A stretch of 37,642 bases of DNA from the NCBI RefSeq assembly GCF_000621745.1, contig NZ_JHXK01000040.1:1-37642 (forward strand), written 5' to 3'. Source of the stretch: Clostridium beijerinckii HUN142 (GTDB taxonomy: Bacteria; Bacillota; Clostridia; Clostridiales; Clostridiaceae). The translations under genes and the position numbers were made by a program. Shown here piece by piece: positions 22,242 to 28,730 of the stretch; position 1 is the first letter of the stretch; every line of letters begins with the position of its first letter. Under the pieces are notes generated by a model. That model did no database searches, was not told the origin of the DNA, and saw nothing but the letters and a program-made list of their open reading frames with translations.

Positions 22242-23033
22242 TTGGCTATAGGAAATGGAAATATGAATGTTTATATTTATAATTCAGATGGTTCATATAA
22301 AAATGTAACTGACTTGATAAGTAGTATGAAATATTCATGTGGTATTGATAAAGTAAGCCAACAATTAAATTTAAAAATGGCTTATGGTGTTTATAATACA
22401 GCTTTACCGTCATTCTTTTTTGATACTGGTCAGAAAATTGAAGTTTACATAAATGATTCTTGTTATTATAGAGGAAAAATTGAAACGGTTGAAATGTCTG
22501 TAGACAAGGAAACACTTACATTAGATTGCTATGATTATATAAGAAATTTAACAAAATCAAAAGTATGTTATAACTTTTCAGGTATATCTGCTTATGATGC
22601 AATATGTACAATTTTTAAAGATTTGAAGATACCATACTCAGAAGGTGGAATTTTGGGTGGTAAAGGTGGAAACGCAATTGGTTCTAATTTACAAATAAAT
22701 CATTTAATAAGAAACAAATCAGCTTATGATGCCTGTATGATGATTGCAACGGAAGTTCATCGGAATACAGGTATTTTTTATTATATGTTTATGGATGTAG
22801 GCGGTAATGTTAATTTAATGCCTTGTGATACATATTGGAGCAGACAAACTATTCAAGCTTGTTCAACTCCAAACTTACCTAATCCAGATGGAATTATGAT
22901 TAATATGAATTACAAAAAAGATGCTTCAGACATTATTACCAAAGTTGCTGTCTATGATAGCAAAGGAAATCCAGTTGATATAGAAGCAGGGGTAAGTACA
23001 AATGATTCAGATGAAGAAAGTGGTGGTGAATAA
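22242..23033 (+). CDS. XkdQ-like tail hub protein
   Basis: The protein has 263 residues with a TTG start, chosen because AGAGGTGAG lies 8 bases upstream; the later ATG at 22263 has only a weak site. The fold signature is that of hub proteins of the XkdQ/gpD kind: SSMKYSCGIDKVSQQLNLKM, FFDTGQKIEVYINDSCYYRG, LDCYDYIRNLTKSKV and the domain starting ISAYDAICTIFKDL. The protein is shorter than PBSX XkdQ (about 325 residues) and ends in an acidic Ser/Glu tail, so the last domain may be reduced. Its stop overlaps the next ATG. Confidence 0.72.
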   Translation: MAIGNGNMNVYIYNSDGSYKNVTDLISSMKYSCGIDKVSQQLNLKMAYGVYNTALPSFFFDTGQKIEVYINDSCYYRGKIETVEMSVDKETLTLDCYDYIRNLTKSKVCYNFSGISAYDAICTIFKDLKIPYSEGGILGGKGGNAIGSNLQINHLIRNKSAYDACMMIATEVHRNTGIFYYMFMDVGGNVNLMPCDTYWSRQTIQACSTPNLPNPDGIMINMNYKKDASDIITKVAVYDSKGNPVDIEAGVSTNDSDEESGGE

Positions 23034-23527
23034 TGAGTAAGAGAGTTGACCCCTATAAAATATTACTTAGCAATCAGGGATATATGAAGATTGATAATGT
23101 AGAAATAGCCGAATTAAAAGAATTAGAAATAAAAGTAGTTCCAGATGTTAAGGAAATAAACTTATTAAATAGTGTAACTAAAGGTAAGTTTATGACATCT
23201 TTAAACGGAATTATAACTTTTGAATTTAACAAAGTTTATAGTAGATTTAAACCCGCAATGCTGGAGTGCTTAAAGTATCTTCAGTATTTTACATTTACTT
23301 TAGAAGCGAATGTAAAAAATGTTGATGATGATTATGAAAGTATATACATCGGTAATTGTTGGCTTGAAGGTGATATGAACTTATTTTCTTTAAAGGCTGA
23401 TACTGATTTTTTAACAGAAAAATTTACTGCTGGGTTTCAAATAGAATCGGCTCAATTTGTAGATGTAATTCAAGATAAACATGACTGGGAAACCAGTAGC
23501 TATAAAACTATTAGTAATGATGATTAA
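23033..23527 (+). CDS. XkdM-like tail tube protein
   Basis: The protein has 164 residues, close to the family length of about 150. It starts on the last base of the upstream stop codon (TAATG arrangement). Features are GYMKIDNVEIAELKELEIKV, GKFMTSLNGIITFEFNKVYS, RFKPAMLECLKYL and IYIGNCWLEGDMNLFSLKAD, matching the beta-rich tube protein of PBSX-type myophage tails. Here it follows XkdQ, whereas in PBSX it precedes the tape measure. No sheath gene is seen nearby. Confidence 0.7.
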   Translation: MSKRVDPYKILLSNQGYMKIDNVEIAELKELEIKVVPDVKEINLLNSVTKGKFMTSLNGIITFEFNKVYSRFKPAMLECLKYLQYFTFTLEANVKNVDDDYESIYIGNCWLEGDMNLFSLKADTDFLTEKFTAGFQIESAQFVDVIQDKHDWETSSYKTISNDD

Positions 23528-23562
23528 GAAAGAAAAAAGAAAGAAAAAGGAGTGTATTAAGT

Positions 23563-23958
23563 ATGGAATTAACAATTGAACAAATTATAGCAAAGAAAGA
23601 TGAGTGTATAGAAAGGTTTAAAAAAAAATATGTAAATATAGGAAGTAAATTTCTAGGTGGCTCAGTGAAATTTCATTCATTAGATAGAGGGGAATTAGCT
23701 GATATTAGAGATATGATAAAATCAGATTCAGAAAAGGGATTATTGTATTTTATATATCTTTCTTCAGATACTTTAAGAAATAAAGAACTTTTAAAATCTT
23801 ATGGTTTTGATAAAAGAGATCAACATAAGATTGTAGAAAAATTATTTAATGAGATTGAAAGACAAAAAATAATTGGTCTTTTAGAGGAATTAAATGGTTT
23901 ATCTACAATTGACCCAGATGCTATTTATAAGGATGAAGTTGAAGACTTAAAAAAGTAA
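23563..23958 (+). CDS. XkdN-like tail assembly chaperone
   Basis: This is the 131-residue in-frame product, with AAGGAG upstream of the ATG. It resembles XkdN: KFLGGSVKFHSLDRGELADI, EKGLLYFIYLSSDTLRNKEL, LLKSYGF and LFNEIERQKIIGLLEELNG. In many tailed phages this kind of gene makes a short chaperone and a longer frameshifted form that bind the tape measure protein. A canonical slippery site sits at the last two codons (see the frameshifted product). The distance from the tape measure gene is unusual. Confidence 0.7.
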   Translation: MELTIEQIIAKKDECIERFKKKYVNIGSKFLGGSVKFHSLDRGELADIRDMIKSDSEKGLLYFIYLSSDTLRNKELLKSYGFDKRDQHKIVEKLFNEIERQKIIGLLEELNGLSTIDPDAIYKDEVEDLKK

Positions 23959-24155
23959 TTAAGGGCGATTGGGATTTATATACTTACGCCTATTATCTAG
24001 ACAAGCATGGAATGTCATTAAAAGAATTACAACAAGCTTCAGGGTTAGTAAGATTGTTTTATACTGCAAGTATGCTAGTAATAAAAGAAGAGAAAATGGA
24101 AAATGATATTGCTTTAGCTAAATTATCTAATCCATTTCTAGAAAAGAAAAAGTAA
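23563..24155 (+). CDS. Frameshifted tail chaperone (gpG-gpT type)
   Basis: At A AAA AAG (23949-23955), immediately before the stop TAA, a -1 slip lets translation continue with GTA ATT AAG for 66 more codons to TAA at 24153-24155, giving 197 residues. The extension reads VIKGDWDLYTYAYYLDKHG, then MSLKELQQASGLVRLFYTAS and ends in LEKKK; it is protein-like and has no start codon of its own near the junction. GGGCG (23963-23967) pairs with CGCCT (23987-23991) seven bases after the slippery site, a likely stimulatory hairpin. The terminator overlaps this second stop, which shows that the extended frame is the true gene end. Confidence 0.75.
23949..23991 (+). promoter_or_regulatory. -1 ribosomal frameshift site with downstream hairpin
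   Basis: The heptamer A AAA AAG is the same slippery sequence used in E. coli dnaX. A 7-base spacer leads to a GGGCG/CGCCT stem. Confidence 0.75.
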
Positions 24156-24190
24156 CTATAGTAATTAATTTTATTTATAGTTACTTTTTT
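24147..24190 (+). terminator. Terminator after the tail chaperone
   Basis: AAAAAGTAACTATA (24147-24160) pairs with TATAGTTACTTTTT (24176-24189), a perfect 14-bp stem with one more T after it. It overlaps the stop codon of the frameshifted product. Confidence 0.85.
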
Positions 24191-24226
24191 ATATGTGTAA
24201 GAAAAAGTAATGATGAGGTGATATAG

Positions 24227-24607
24227 ATGAATAAGAGTAAAATAATTGCTAATCAATTAATAGAATCAATGAATACACAATTTCAAAAAAATATGATTGA
24301 TGATGGTTTTACAATTGGAAAGGTAGCAAGCGTAAATCCGTTAACTATAAATATTGGAGACTTACCATTATATGAAAATGATTTATATATAAATAAACAT
24401 TTACTTCCTTGGAGGGAAACTTGTACTGGTTTAACAACCCAAGCAGGCAGTCAATTACATACTCATAGTTTAGTATATATAGACCACCCAAGTAAGATAG
24501 AAGAAAATGATTATGTAGTTTTATATGGTATTGAATGGAATCCAGTAGGTAAATCGTATCAAAAATATTGTGTTATTAATGTATTAAAAGAAGGAGAGTT
24601 ATTGTGA
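24227..24607 (+). CDS. XkdR-like (DUF2577) tail protein
   Basis: The protein has 126 residues, with GAGGTG upstream of the ATG. The pattern matches DUF2577/XkdR: a helical start, then TIGKVASVNPLTINIGDLPL, LYENDLYINKHLLPW, and VVLYGIEWNPVGKSYQKYCV. QAGSQLHTHSLVY holds a His-x-His that could bind a metal ion. In PBSX it follows XkdQ and belongs to the central baseplate. It overlaps the next frame by a few bases. Confidence 0.65.
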   Translation: MNKSKIIANQLIESMNTQFQKNMIDDGFTIGKVASVNPLTINIGDLPLYENDLYINKHLLPWRETCTGLTTQAGSQLHTHSLVYIDHPSKIEENDYVVLYGIEWNPVGKSYQKYCVINVLKEGELL

Positions 24608-24807
24608 TGAAAGAGTGTACAGTGTATGGAAATGAGAATGGAAGTAAATTTAAATTTAAATTCATGTTTGGAACAGAAGATTATTTAGAAACTTTGTGCG
24701 AAGAACTTGAAAAGAAAAATAATAAAAAATTAGAATCTGTTGAAAGAATATATATTAATGAAAAAGAATTACCTAAAAAGGTATTAAATAACGGAGGAAA
24801 AAAATAA
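24607..24807 (+). CDS. Hypothetical small protein
   Basis: The protein has 66 residues if it starts at ATG 24607; GTG 24604 is an equally possible start (AGGAG at 24592-24596 serves either). A beta-rich N-terminal half (KECTVYGNENGSKFKFKFMF) leads to a helix EDYLETLCEELEKKNNKK and a short strand pair. It is in the tail operon, overlapping genes on both sides (TGATG and TAATG). I do not recognise the family. Confidence 0.6.
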   Translation: MKECTVYGNENGSKFKFKFMFGTEDYLETLCEELEKKNNKKLESVERIYINEKELPKKVLNNGGKK

Positions 24808-25289
24808 TGATAATAGAAAATAAAATGAATGAAGCAATCAAAAATATGAAAGTAATATTTGAAAAAGGTACTAGAGAAAGAATAATTGAATCATATTTTA
24901 CTTTAGGTAATGAATTTAGATATGTTCGTTTAAAGGCTGACGATACAAAAGAAAATCAGCTTGATTTATTAAAAGATAAAGTAATTGATATATTAAATTA
25001 TGAAGGATTATTAAAAAGAGAAATCCCAGAAATGATTAAAAAATATGATACATTTGTATTAAAAAATTTAGATGAGATCAAACATAAATATGTTGGTTGG
25101 AAACTAAGTTATAGACAATGTGAAAATTTATTTATTGATAAAGGTGAATTTAGTAATTATTTAAAATTAACAATTCCAATGGAATATATAGGTTTTGATA
25201 ATCAATATGAAATTCAATACTATATTAATGAAGGTTATAATATTTTAGATAAAGAAAAATTAGAAGAAATTAGAGGATTCATAAGATAG
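24807..25289 (+). CDS. Hypothetical protein, tail-region paralogue A
   Basis: The protein has 160 residues and starts on the last base of the upstream stop. The N-terminal ~95 residues are helical and charged. The C-terminal ~65 residues (YVGWKLSYRQCENLF, then LKLTIPMEYIGFDNQYEIQY and KEKLEEIRGFIR) are clearly related to the C-terminus of the gene at 25538, with the shared frame YVGxK, YxxIGxDN, YxxxGYxI, LxxxRGxI. I do not recognise the family. A hairpin terminator (25283-25308) follows. Confidence 0.6.
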   Translation: MIIENKMNEAIKNMKVIFEKGTRERIIESYFTLGNEFRYVRLKADDTKENQLDLLKDKVIDILNYEGLLKREIPEMIKKYDTFVLKNLDEIKHKYVGWKLSYRQCENLFIDKGEFSNYLKLTIPMEYIGFDNQYEIQYYINEGYNILDKEKLEEIRGFIR

Positions 25290-25319
25290 TTGGTTATTCA
25301 GCTATCTTTGTTTTATTTT
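25283..25319 (+). terminator. Terminator
   Basis: AAGATAG (25283-25289, including the stop codon) pairs with CTATCTT (25302-25308), followed by TGTTTTATTTT. Confidence 0.6.
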
Positions 25320-25335
25320 AGGGAGGAATAGAGTA

Positions 25336-25524
25336 ATGAATGAAATTTTAGCATTAATAGTAAGTGGTATATTAGGTACAATTATAACTTTAATAATTGG
25401 ATTTTTTGTAGATTCTCATTATGAATATAAAAGTTTTAAAACGTCTCTTCATATTAAAGGCTTAGATATTAATAAACAAGGAAATATTGTACCTTTAGTA
25501 GTTGAACATACAATAAATAGATAG
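25336..25524 (+). CDS. Small single-pass membrane protein
   Basis: The protein has 62 residues, with GGAGG upstream of the ATG. One membrane helix covers residues about 4-24 (ILALIVSGILGTIITLIIGF), followed by a polar tail of ~38 residues (HYEYKSFKTSLHIKGLD and more) predicted to be cytoplasmic. There is no recognised family. It lies among unknown tail-region genes. It is too short and has too few helices for a classic holin, but a lysis or superinfection-exclusion role cannot be excluded. Confidence 0.55.
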   Translation: MNEILALIVSGILGTIITLIIGFFVDSHYEYKSFKTSLHIKGLDINKQGNIVPLVVEHTINR

Positions 25525-25537
25525 GAGTAGATAGATT

Positions 25538-26293
25538 ATGGAATATGTAGTAAAAAATTTAAGTGATGGATATATAGAAAAATATTTACATAGTGTTATA
25601 GATAGTGCATTATCTACAGATATTAAAGTAGGTAGTGTTAAAAGTCTTATAGATGATGTAATAAATGAAAATAAAACTATGGATAAGATATTAAGTAGCA
25701 ATGAAAAGTTAAGTGCAACTTGGAATAATAAAGGTGGAAGTATTACTCTAGGTCAGGATACTTTAATTGCTGAAGATAGTAGAACTTTTGAGAAATTATT
25801 TAATAAGGTGTTTGAAAATAGAAATAAACTAGAAAGTATAGTTGATAGAATTTGTTCTGATAGAGCTTCAGAAATATCAAATAGAGTATTAGAAAAATTA
25901 AATAATAATATATTAGAAGATTGTTTTTACAAGAAAGATGAAAAGCTTGAAAAACTTAATAAACAATTAGATTATTTTAAGTTTAAAAGTGATTTAGAAG
26001 ACGGTCTTTTAGATAGTATTAATAATGAGTATGTTGGATTTAAAGTTAATCAAAAAACTTTAGAAACAGAGAGTTCTAATGGATTAACTTTAAATTTAGA
26101 ATTGAGTTATGAATGTATTGGATATGATAATCCAAATGATTTACATGAATACTTGTCACAAGGCTATAGTATTTGTAGTAAAGAAGATTTAGATAAAGTA
26201 AGAGGATATATTTATAATGAAGTATTCAATAATAGATATAATACAGATAGTAACGGAGAACGTAAATTAAAGGAAGGGATTGTGTTTAGATAA
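25538..26293 (+). CDS. Hypothetical protein, tail-region paralogue B
   Basis: The protein has 251 residues; AGGAG lies upstream. The N-terminal ~170 residues are mostly helical, with a Ser/Asp-rich start and a coiled-coil-like stretch (YKKDEKLEKLNKQLDYFKF). The C-terminal ~70 residues repeat the domain seen at the end of the 24807 gene (EYVGFKVNQK, LNLELSYECIGYDNPNDLHE, CSKEDLDKVRGYI). The duplication suggests that the two proteins bind the same partner. Its stop overlaps the next start by one base. The function is unknown. Confidence 0.6.
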   Translation: MEYVVKNLSDGYIEKYLHSVIDSALSTDIKVGSVKSLIDDVINENKTMDKILSSNEKLSATWNNKGGSITLGQDTLIAEDSRTFEKLFNKVFENRNKLESIVDRICSDRASEISNRVLEKLNNNILEDCFYKKDEKLEKLNKQLDYFKFKSDLEDGLLDSINNEYVGFKVNQKTLETESSNGLTLNLELSYECIGYDNPNDLHEYLSQGYSICSKEDLDKVRGYIYNEVFNNRYNTDSNGERKLKEGIVFR

Positions 26294-26631
26294 TGGATAA
26301 GATAAAAACATTTGTTATAAGAGAAGGTGAAATGGTTCAAGGGAATGATCCTAGTATTAAATTAGATGACAATTATATTGAACTAATAAATAAAAATGAT
26401 AGTGCAAGATATTTAAAAATTAATTTAGATTTTAGGAATTTTAGAAAGTCTGGTGCTGTATGGAATCCAGTTGTATTAATAAATGGTGAACCATGTCCAA
26501 TGCCTATTCAAAAAGATTTTGAAATTACACCAGAAGCTAATTTTGATATTCAATCCTTACAAATTAATGACGAGTTTTTCTGTGGTGACATAACAATGAT
26601 ATTAATACCAAATTATATAAAAGATAAATAA
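26293..26631 (+). CDS. Hypothetical beta-rich protein
   Basis: The protein has 112 residues and is translationally coupled to the gene before it. It appears to be all-beta: TFVIREGEMVQGNDPSIKLD, NYIELINKNDSARYLKINLD, AVWNPVVLINGEPCPMPIQK and GDITMILIPNYIKDK. Such compact beta domains occur in phage tail and baseplate parts, but I see no family signature. Its place between unknown tail-region genes is the only other clue. Confidence 0.55.
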   Translation: MDKIKTFVIREGEMVQGNDPSIKLDDNYIELINKNDSARYLKINLDFRNFRKSGAVWNPVVLINGEPCPMPIQKDFEITPEANFDIQSLQINDEFFCGDITMILIPNYIKDK

Positions 26632-26647
26632 GATAGGAGATTTTAAA

Positions 26648-26851
26648 ATGAAATTAAGTAATATAAAGATATTTGAAATTAGATATTTCTATAATAAGGA
26701 AGACTTTAAACTAGAAGAAATATTTGTTAAATATAGATTTAATAAAAGTCTAAAAGGATTTTTAGTAATCACAACAAGTGATGAAAATATGACTATTGAT
26801 GAAATTAAATATAGAATACTTGCTGAAAATATAAAATACTTGCTGAATTAG
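26648..26851 (+). CDS. Small hypothetical protein with altered C-terminus
   Basis: A 67-residue protein with AGGAG 10 bases before the ATG. Beta-rich N-terminal half (KIFEIRYFYNKEDFKLEEI), then FLVITTSDENMTIDEIKYRI. The last codons lie in a 20-base direct duplication (AATACTTGCTGAA at 26815 and 26835); 20 is not a multiple of 3, so the duplication changed the ending. Without it the protein would end ILAELEK. I do not recognise the family. Confidence 0.55.
   Translation: MKLSNIKIFEIRYFYNKEDFKLEEIFVKYRFNKSLKGFLVITTSDENMTIDEIKYRILAENIKYLLN
26815..26847 (+). repeat. 20-base tandem duplication
   Basis: AATACTTGCTGAA occurs at 26815-26827 and 26835-26847, 20 bases apart. Confidence 0.7.
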
Positions 26852-26914
26852 AGAAATAATATGTAAGTATTGGGACTTAAAATGTCCAATATGTAAGGAA
26901 GGAGGAATTATAAA

Positions 26915-27367
26915 ATGGAACTAACAAAGAAGCATTATAAGGCTATTGAATTATTGATCTTAGGCTTGAAATATACAGAGATTGCAAAGAAAGTACCTTG
27001 TAGTAGACAATCAATTTATGACTGGTTAAAAGATGATGATTTCCATAAGGAATTAGACAGATGCCGACACGAAATAAAAACTCAAGGGAACAATCGTATT
27101 TTAGCAAAAGTTGATACATATATTGATAAGATTGAGGAAATAGCTTTCAATTCTCCTTCAGATAACGTAAAACTTAATGCTCTACAATTCCTGTATGAAT
27201 CTGTTAATGGTAAGGCTAGTCAAAAGGTAGATACTACAATAACAGATAATAGAGATAATAGTGGTGACATTGATGATATAGATAAAATGGCAAGTAGTTT
27301 ACCAGATGATAACTCTATATTAAGTGATAATGTTATTGATATGGAAGATAGAAAGAAAGCTGAATAA
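26915..27367 (+). CDS. Terminase small subunit
   Basis: The protein has 150 residues with AAGGAGG upstream. The N-terminal helix-turn-helix (about 3-45) reads TKKHYKAIELLILGLKYTEI, then AKKVPCSRQSIYDWLKDDDF, the form of phage terminase small subunits that bind the packaging start site. The middle (RILAKVDTYIDKIEEIAFNS, then VKLNALQFLYESV) is the helical oligomerisation part, and the C-terminal third is acidic and disordered. In a normal phage the large subunit follows at once; here a non-coding stretch and a serine recombinase gene intervene. Confidence 0.78.
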   Translation: MELTKKHYKAIELLILGLKYTEIAKKVPCSRQSIYDWLKDDDFHKELDRCRHEIKTQGNNRILAKVDTYIDKIEEIAFNSPSDNVKLNALQFLYESVNGKASQKVDTTITDNRDNSGDIDDIDKMASSLPDDNSILSDNVIDMEDRKKAE

Positions 27368-27662
27368 CATATTTGTAGTCAGAATAGATTTACTGATTTG
27401 TTTTGACTACAACATGCTAAGTATAGAGTATATATAGGAATGTATATTGTATCATTAGCATAGATAAAGCGTTGATATAACTATGTTTATACTTATATTA
27501 TACCATAAATGACCATCAATTGATACATTTATAATAAGTAAATTCAATATGTTAGTGATAGTGTGCAATAAAATCATAATAGATAATGATAAGATGTATT
27601 ACTTATAAATGGCTTTGTTATCAAGTTTGTTAAATAAAAGTGTAAAAGGTTATGAATAACTA
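27368..27662 (+). other. Intergenic region after the terminase small subunit
   Basis: The first part holds TTGTAGTC/GACTACAA (27373-27380 with 27405-27412) and TGCTAA/TTAGCA (about 27415 and 27458), so it is structured. ATCAATTGAT near 27517 is a palindrome. No reading frame is convincing. Since it lies between the terminase subunits and before a serine recombinase, it could contain that enzyme's attachment site or a packaging site. Confidence 0.4.
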
Positions 27663-27691
27663 TTGACACTTTGACACCAAAGGACTATAAT
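27663..27691 (+). promoter_or_regulatory. Perfect consensus promoter
   Basis: TTGACA (27663-27668) and TATAAT (27686-27691) have exactly 17 bases between them. TTTGACACC within the spacer partly repeats the -35 block. Transcription would start near 27698, 160 bases ahead of the recombinase start. Confidence 0.8.
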
Positions 27692-27697
27692 TAAAAC

Positions 27698-27807
27698 ATA
27701 GATAAAGGTTGTAGAATTAAAAAATGAGTACATTAGTTCGAGGGTAGGCATGGTTCTAAATTTGAACAGCGACAGCGTGCCACATCTACTTATACAAGAT
27801 TTTTTTT
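27698..27807 (+). ncRNA. Small RNA candidate upstream of the serine recombinase
   Basis: A roughly 110-base transcript would run from a perfect promoter to eight T (27800-27807). Pairing is nested: TTGTA with TACAA, AGTA with TACT, GTAG with CTAC, GGCATG with CGTGCC, and at the tip GTTC-TAAATTT-GAAC. No reading frame fits. It could be a stand-alone regulatory RNA, or an attenuated leader that lets only part of transcription into the recombinase gene. I do not recognise a known class. Confidence 0.6.
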
Positions 27808-27857
27808 AATTTAAAAAAACGACCTATCTATAATAATTATATGAAGGGTGATTATAA

Positions 27858-28658
27858 ATGGAAAAAGTTTTATGCTATGTCAGAGTTTCAACAAGTACAC
27901 AAGTAGAGAAAGGTTATGGATTAGAAACACAACAAAAGGCTCTAAAGGAATACTGTAAAAAAAATAAATATGAAATATATAATATATATTCAGATAAAGG
28001 TATTTCTGGTACAGATGAAACAAGAGACGGTTTAAATGAAATGCTTGAAACTTTGGATAAAGAAGCTGATATAAATAAGATCATTGTTTATAATACTTCA
28101 AGACTTTGGAGAGATATTTATAATCAAGCCAAGATACAAAGAAGATGTATAGATATAAATGCACAAATAATTAGTATAGAACAACCTACATTTGATATAT
28201 ATGAAAAAAATCCAGTAAATACAATGTTAAATGATATTGTAATGGTAATGGATAGATACCAACGTAATGAAATCAAAGAGAAATTAGCAAAAGGACGTAA
28301 AACAAAAGCTTCAACAGGAAATAAGGCTTGTGGAACTGCTCCTTTAGGCTATATGTGGGATAATGGAAACATAGTTATTGATTCAAATAAATCAGAAACA
28401 GTTAAAACAATATTTAATAAATATGTTGAATTACAATCACTAGGAAAAGTTAAAAAATTCTTAGATGAAAATGAATATACAACTAATACTGGAAAGCAAT
28501 TCAGCAAACAATCAATTAAAAATATATTAGAGAATGATTTTTATAAGGGAATTATTACTCATGCAGATATAAAAAAGGAAGGAACTCACGAACCAATAAT
28601 AAATAAAATAGTTTTTGGTAGAGTTCAAGGAATGTTAACTAAAAATACTAACAAATAA
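27858..28658 (+). CDS. Serine recombinase, short form
   Basis: The protein has 266 residues. The catalytic domain (about 1-150) has YVRVSTSTQVEKGYGLETQQ with nucleophile Ser11, SDKGISGTDETRDGLNEML, and VYNTSRLWRD. A recombinase-type DNA-binding domain follows (about 165-260): GTAPLGYMWDNGNIVIDSNK, then QFSKQSIKNILENDFYKGII. It stops where the zinc ribbon and coiled coil of large serine integrases (450-550 residues) would begin, so it is either a compact invertase/resolvase type or a shortened integrase. It has its own promoter and terminator and splits the terminase gene pair. Confidence 0.82.
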   Translation: MEKVLCYVRVSTSTQVEKGYGLETQQKALKEYCKKNKYEIYNIYSDKGISGTDETRDGLNEMLETLDKEADINKIIVYNTSRLWRDIYNQAKIQRRCIDINAQIISIEQPTFDIYEKNPVNTMLNDIVMVMDRYQRNEIKEKLAKGRKTKASTGNKACGTAPLGYMWDNGNIVIDSNKSETVKTIFNKYVELQSLGKVKKFLDENEYTTNTGKQFSKQSIKNILENDFYKGIITHADIKKEGTHEPIINKIVFGRVQGMLTKNTNK

Positions 28659-28659
28659 T

Positions 28660-28693
28660 AAGACGGTGTTAATCATTTAATACACCGTCTTTT
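28660..28693 (+). terminator. Terminator of the serine recombinase
   Basis: AAGACGGTGT (28660-28669) pairs with ACACCGTCTT (28682-28691), then TTC. Confidence 0.8.
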
Positions 28694-28730
28694 CTTATGC
28701 TCTTTTTTAAGAAAGGAAAGGTGAAATTAA

